DNA from: Chamaecyparis obtusa
Taxonomy: Eukaryota > Streptophyta > Pinopsida > Cupressales > Cupressaceae
NCBI GenBank assembly: GCA_027943335.1
Contig: BSBK01007035.1
Coordinates: 558,501 to 622,500, forward strand
Direction: 5' to 3'
DNA length: 64,000 nt
Of this stretch, positions 58,801 to 64,000 are shown one piece after another; the first letter of the stretch is position 1; each line of letters starts with the position of its first letter. Position numbers and translations under genes: made by a program. A model generated the notes under the pieces. The model ran no database searches. It saw nothing but the letters and a program-made list of their open reading frames with translations, and was not told the origin of the DNA.

Positions 58801-60125
58801 ATTGTGTAGGCATGCCTTGTCATAAGCACATTTTCTACCTAATTTGTGGAAGCATTGCAACAATTATGTGTGAGTCACATGCTTCTAGAAGCCGACACAA
58901 GAAGGTTGTCTCTTGAGGACATGATGCACTCTTGCCATTCTTGGCTAAAAGAATCTCACCTTCCAAATTTTCAAAAGCATCCAAAATATTAACTCCATTT
59001 GTGCAACCGCCATCTCATATTGCAAGCATATCTAGGTCATCCACTAGCTACAACTTCTTTACCTCTGTGCAAAATTATCCATTAACACAATCGGCCTCCG
59101 GGAATGGCCTTGAAAACTTATCAAAAGGCTTCATAGGAATGCACCATCATAAACTCACATTGACTTCCAACATGTAAGTATACATGTCAAAGGAAATTGC
59201 TCAAAAATATTTGAGCCAAAATTTATCACTCACCCAACTCGGCACTTTGGAACATTGATTCTATCTGCACTGCCAATTTGCATAAGTCACCCTCATAGTT
59301 GACTTCGAAAACTCACTCACTGAAACCTCCAAGATCTGAAATCATGGATAATGATTCATTCTCATAAAAGGAAAATGAATCCACAACTACCTCGATTAGA
59401 AGATGACAAGGCCAATTACAATTGAACACAAAAGTCAGCTCGTTAGAAATATTCAAGATTAAATCAGTGAATTATGCAGAAACTAGATTCGAAATTGGCT
59501 TACGAAAGCAACCAGATGGATTGGAAGAGATCTAAAAATATTAAGGGAAGGTCACACCTCGGTCTAAAATGTAGGACAACCCTCAATTATATTTTCTCTT
59601 GACCTGAGTACAAACTACAAGAGCCCAAAGTAGGCCATTCAAAAAACTGGACTAGGCATACTCAGAGAAATTTAACAATCTGCAAATGGAATGTCACTGG
59701 CAAGGTGATCAAACGGGCTCATCAGGGGCTAAAAATGGGTATGAAGACTATCTCTCATTCCTAAAACATGATGCAACAACCCCCATACAATGAACATCAA
59801 CTGGTCATTAGATGCACTCTTCTGAAGTGGACTACTTAATGAAATTTTGGAAACATAGTTTATACAGATTTTGGGAAACACCTTCAAATAGCCACTTCAA
59901 AAACTTATCAGAACTGAAAACTAGGACCTCAAAGCTATTAAATATGTCAAATGATAGGTGATAAACACCTAATTCAAGTGACTCATCATGAAAAACAACA
60001 AGCCCTATTTTCTACACACTCATACTAGGCACATTTTGAAGACTTGCAAGGCATAAATCTGACACTTAGAGAAAATTTTGCAAGTATGGACTCAAAACAT
60101 ATTTAAGATTTTTTGAGCTCCAACA
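55845..60125 (-). repeat. G LTR, copy b (shared by G1 and G2)
   Basis: 4,281 bases, TGTTAGTG...CTCCAACA. It is the 5' LTR of G1 and the 3' LTR of G2 at once. It lacks the tandem duplication of copy a. Contains GTATTTAAATAC at 57784-57795 and GCGAC-type motifs at 57240-57450. Confidence 0.9.
57240..57450. repeat. GCGAC-type inverted motifs in G LTR b
   Basis: Includes GGTGACCTAGCGACTAACG facing GGTTGCTAGATG, where CTAGC (57377-57381) pairs with GCTAG (57402-57406). Equivalent to 42480-42720. Confidence 0.65.
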
Positions 60126-62492
60126 GTGGCTCTGACTAGGAACACGTGCCCTATGTGGGCATATAGAGAATTCAGAATATTCCAGTACAAAAGACCACCC
60201 AAAGAAGATCAAACTAGGGTTTCCTCTCACTCTTGAAACATGAAATCCTCTTATTGAAAGAAAAGACACACAACTAAAAGGAAAGCAACTATACAAGGAT
60301 TTATAATATTTACAAAAAGGCTCAAAGCCCCAAAACTTTAATCATTTTCTACCCCTATCAAATGAATGATTTTCATCTCCATCTAGCAGAGGCAAACTGA
60401 AATTACACCTTTCATCCAACTTGTCAAAAACAATAGGATCAATTTTCAGCATATCATGTAAAATATGATCATCATACTCACTATCACTTGACAAAACCAA
60501 GCCATCAAGCTGCCATAAATACTGATCACTTTGTGACATCAATGCATCACACTCTTCATTATCAATGCCATACTGAAAAAGTCTGAAACATTCCAACTTA
60601 ACCTCATGGCCTGACACATCAGCATACTGATCATTAGTTTACAAAAAAGAATAAACCATTTCTATGTCATCACTTTGCAAACTAAAGTAGAACCTCTCAA
60701 AACAAAAATCTGATTACATAAAATTAGAAATAACTTGCTGATCACAAATCTTATCAGCATCTTCTAGGAAGGAACAAGAACTATCAGTGAGTGACTTATT
60801 AGTGAGTTGTAAATCTGAGAAAACACATTCAGATTTATCATGGTTTCAAGCATCAAAATGTAAATAAGAACCACTGACATTAGGCTCTTGAAAACCTGAA
60901 TCCACACTAGTACACATATAATCATACTCATCAAATATAACATTATCAAACTCATTATAATGATATGTACTATCATATTGTTGATTAAAAATGGGAGAAA
61001 GGAAATCCATAAATATTTCACACATCATTCCATCACTTATATCATCTTTGTCAAAACTTATATCTACAAGGCATGGGATTTTAGAAATAAACTTAGGAGT
61101 ATACCTCTGAAACTCAGTCTCCAAGAGTTCTAAAATTTTCTCACTACTTAGTAAGCACTAGACTTCACACTCTACCTCTTTAGTTTCATTGTTGATGTTG
61201 CATATATCCTCCCCATCTAAAATAGGGGCTGAAATAACTTGTCTCACAATACTTTGTGCAAAGTAATCACTGTAGGAACTATCATCTGTATTATAATCAT
61301 ATTCTTCATGTTCACACAAAACATCATCAAGATGAAACAAGGAACCATTAACATCATGCTGAGAAAAATGAAAATCTACAAAATCAAGGGAGTCACTATC
61401 AACTATAAATTCATCTTCTACTCCTTGATAACCATAGATTTTGTTATCAGCATAATAACCAACACTATCAGCATCACAAGATTCGACATCCTCTGCACAA
61501 GTAGATTCAGCATGTACAAATGAATCTATCCATTCTTTAACATTTTCAAGTGCTTCCTCTCTGAAAGATGTAGTCCAACTGACTGATTTAGGCATACCAA
61601 GTTCTAAAAACATTTCAGCATATTGGGATTCTTGAAAATCAAGACCCACAGGAAGTTCACTACAAGCTACAAGAAATTTCTTGTAGTATGACAAAGTAGA
61701 TTCTTCTTTCCTTTATCCTATTACACATCTTAACATCAGTATGAAATTATGCTAGATTGTTTGATTTATCAAATGAATTTTACTATTAAAATTGTCTAAA
61801 TCTAACTGAAAACTTTCAGATCTAGAAATATCATCTTGATCCATGAAGACTGGAAACTCCATATTAAAATACTGACAAAACAATGCTGCTTGTTCTCATG
61901 ATAAAATATTTATTTGACTTCATGCAACCACTAACTTCACTAAGCCATAACATATTTATAATACTCTTTACAACAACTTAAACTTCTATCTAGAAATATG
62001 ACTTAAACTTTCAAGATTAATTTTCCCTCTTCTCTACTGACTTGTTCACCTATTTAGGGACTATTTTTGCTTTGATAGAAAGATTACTTGGAAGTCCTGT
62101 TGCTGATGCCAAATAATGATTTGAAGTCTCCTTCAAATCACCTTTCAAACTATTCATAGAGTCGCCACCTCTTTGCAGAGGACAAATTATGAGTCAGATG
62201 AGAACCTTTTCTCAAATCTGAACCTTCTTTTAAAACCAACAAACACAACACATATCAATACGGTATAACTATTTTTCAGTATCACAAATGTATTACACTT
62301 TTATTACAAGAACACACTAATAAAAAAGAGAACTCAGAGTCGCCACTCACACTTGGTGAGAAAATATAACAATTTTTTTGAAATTTGACTCTATAACTAA
62401 ACTAGACCAGACTCTGGGATGATTCGACAAAGCAAGGAAATAGCATCTTAAACTTGTTGTCTCTTATTTACTCTTGAGTAGAGTCACCAATT
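60126..62492 (-). other. G2 internal region
   Basis: Uninterrupted interior of 2,367 bases. The left junction reads GTGGCTCTGACTAGG on the plus strand. Holds one minus-strand ORF and a leader with AGAGTCGCCA-type words at 62158, 62336 and 62480. Confidence 0.88.
60342..61844 (-). pseudogene. G2 acidic protein of unknown function, best copy
   Basis: A single frame of 501 codons from Met at 61844 (MDQDDISRSESFQLDLDNF) to TGA at 60342-60344, broken only by in-frame stops (two before 61694, then 61158 and about 60846, 60730 and 60640). Open parts are 61694-61158, 61124-60846 and 60617-60342. It is rich in Asp, Glu, Ser and Tyr, with SYYKKFLVACSELPVGLDF and MFLELGMPKSVSW conserved in G1 and H. 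No domain is recognised. The start is chosen because it aligns with the G1 GTG and follows the leader directly. Confidence 0.72.
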
Positions 62493-64000
62493 TGTAGTTA
62501 TTTTTTTTGTTGAATCCTAACACAATCCCTGAGTGCTTAAATGGAACTCTACAATTCTTAAACTCTTGATTCAAACAAGAAAAGACTAATTAACAAGGAC
62601 CAAGTCCTTCTTCACTTTGAGCTCCAGAGACTCAGGTGGGTGTACCTCTTGTGATTCACTACTTCATAGTGAATCTTATAGTGGATTAACAGTCTTGAAC
62701 ACATATATTCAATATTCAAACCAAATGAACTGTAAAATAAAAGAACTAGTTTAATTTTGGTTGATTGTGATAACTACCAAACAAGTAGAGACCAATACCT
62801 AATCCAGGGCAAAGAGTCAAGTAAACATACATTCACTAGAAAACTCTCAATAGAGACACACCCTAAACCCAAGTGAAATGCCTTACAAGTCACTCTTTCA
62901 TTCCCATATCCAGACATCAAATTCTTATGCAACTATTGAATCCTCTAAAACTACCCTCAAGAATTACCCTTCCCTTGAGAGAAACTCAAGAACAATTTCA
63001 TAGCTACCTTATAACTAGTGTACTTAATTTTACTTACAAACTCAATACACAAAGATTCAAATACAAACACATGAAGACATCAACAGACATGCAAATGGAA
63101 TCCATCTATTCTCACATTAAAATTCCTCTACTTGAATATATTTACAATGACAAAAAGCTATGAATATAGACAAGAATCAGACCATTTCTTGCAACCTTGA
63201 ATTTACCATCTATTTAAAAATGAAGAAAATATAAGATATAGGAGAATGAAGTCAATTACAGCCAACTGACAGCTGCCCATTATTTGCACAAAATACCTCC
63301 AATTTCTCCTCTAATTTTGATCTCCATTCGATCTTCTCCAACTACCCACCATGTCTGCAATCATTTTCTCAAACAAACTTGATTCTCTCACCTCAAGGAA
63401 ATGATTTGATTCTACCTGTGAAAAAATGCCTCGTGAATGCCTCAGTCCATTTAAAATAAAATCTCATTTTGAAATATGTAGATATTATGTAATTATGTTA
63501 AATCTGCATTTACTTTTAAATCTACCCTTTTTGCTGATTTTTCTACACTTTACACACAGAAGCGACCAAAATTTGACACTTTTCACTGGCTAATTAGTGC
63601 TTAAATTTAACCATGGCATTGACTACCTCTATCTGGAGATTGGGTGAATTACCTTAGTCTCTTGATCTCTGAATGAATTCTCTAACCCCAGTCAAACTCG
63701 GAGATCAAGTGAATGCCTTAGTCTCTAAATCTCTGAATGAATCACTCAACCACAGTCAAACTTGGAGAATGAGCGACTAGGATTTGTCTCTAAATCTCTA
63801 GATCCACTTCTTTACCATGGGTTTTATCTGGAAATCATGCGAATGGCCTTTGTCTCTTGATGTCCTGATGTATTTTCACTAACTGTCAGGATTTGGTGAT
63901 CACGCGACTGTATGTTCACCCAATCTCACAATGTTCTCACTAATTGCCACTTCATCATGTGAACCAAGGACCATGTATTCTTTGAATCGGTTGATGCTAT
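62493..64000 (-). repeat. G LTR, copy c (cut by window end)
   Basis: Starts TGTAGTTATTTT in place of TGTTAGTGATTT and follows LTRs a and b through the clan head, the degraded tRNA-Arg-like block (near 62790-62818) and the first GCGAC-type motifs. It is the 5' LTR of G2. Confidence 0.88.

Larger units (their letters stand above)
41113..64000 (-). mobile_element. G complex: tandem LARD-like LTR elements, truncated by the window end
   Basis: Order LTR (41113-45742), internal (45743-47466, then 55204-55844 after nested element H), LTR (55845-60125), internal (60126-62492), LTR (62493 to the window end). The two internal regions are about the same length (2,360 and 2,367 bases once H is removed). 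LTRs above 4 kb, no pol genes and a conserved interior fit the LARD class. The minus-strand ORF and a tRNA-Arg primer site at the right end of each interior give the minus orientation. Confidence 0.85.

Overview
This window is plant nuclear DNA and almost all of it is retrotransposon. Several features point to a large, repeat-filled plant genome, possibly a gymnosperm, though I cannot name the species. The DNA is AT-rich. It holds degraded Ty1/copia and Ty3/gypsy polyproteins with plant-type domain order. Primer-binding sites match plant initiator tRNA-Met and tRNA-Arg, LTRs are long, and insertions are nested. No confident host gene, rRNA gene, functional tRNA gene or CRISPR array was seen.

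Layout from left to right. 1-5324 is AT-rich DNA with (AT)n and (GA)n tracts. 5325-11331 is a plus-strand non-autonomous LTR element (element A) with 1.55-1.62 kb LTRs, a gag/G-patch-like remnant and a short tandem array. 11396-25840 is a decayed minus-strand region (region B) that encodes an unrecognised protein of about 1,130 codons. A complete but broken Ty1/copia element (C, 14394-22224, target duplication GAAGC) splits that protein in frame. B ends in a long array of alternating inverted GCGACT/AGTCGC motifs (24060-25840). 25841-29494 is non-repetitive-looking DNA. 29511-35874 is a nearly intact Ty3/gypsy chromovirus (D) that landed inside a (GA)n tract. 38194-39181 is a probable MITE. 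39990-41112 is a copia gag-protease fragment.

From 41113 to the end lies a nested LARD-like complex. It reads LTR-internal-LTR-internal-LTR (G family, LTRs 4.3-4.6 kb), and a smaller relative (H, 47467-55203, LTRs 2.93 kb) is inserted just upstream of the first G reading frame. G and H carry no pol genes. They share a homologous acidic protein on the minus strand, a tRNA-Arg primer-binding site that recurs several times in the leader, and related LTR heads.

The most unusual content is in the B/G/H clan. (1) Its LTR heads carry a tRNA-Arg-like segment, clearest in H, and tRNA-Arg is also the primer tRNA. (2) H LTRs hold five roughly 50-bp imperfect palindromes whose arms differ in sequence but keep their pairing. 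(3) B, G and H share arrays of short inverted GCGAC-type motifs. (4) A conserved protein of unknown function is encoded in place of gag-pol.

Working relationships are inferred. D and C could once have moved on their own and are now disabled by a few stops and frameshifts, most of which fit C-to-T decay at methylated sites. A, G and H would need enzymes from another element.
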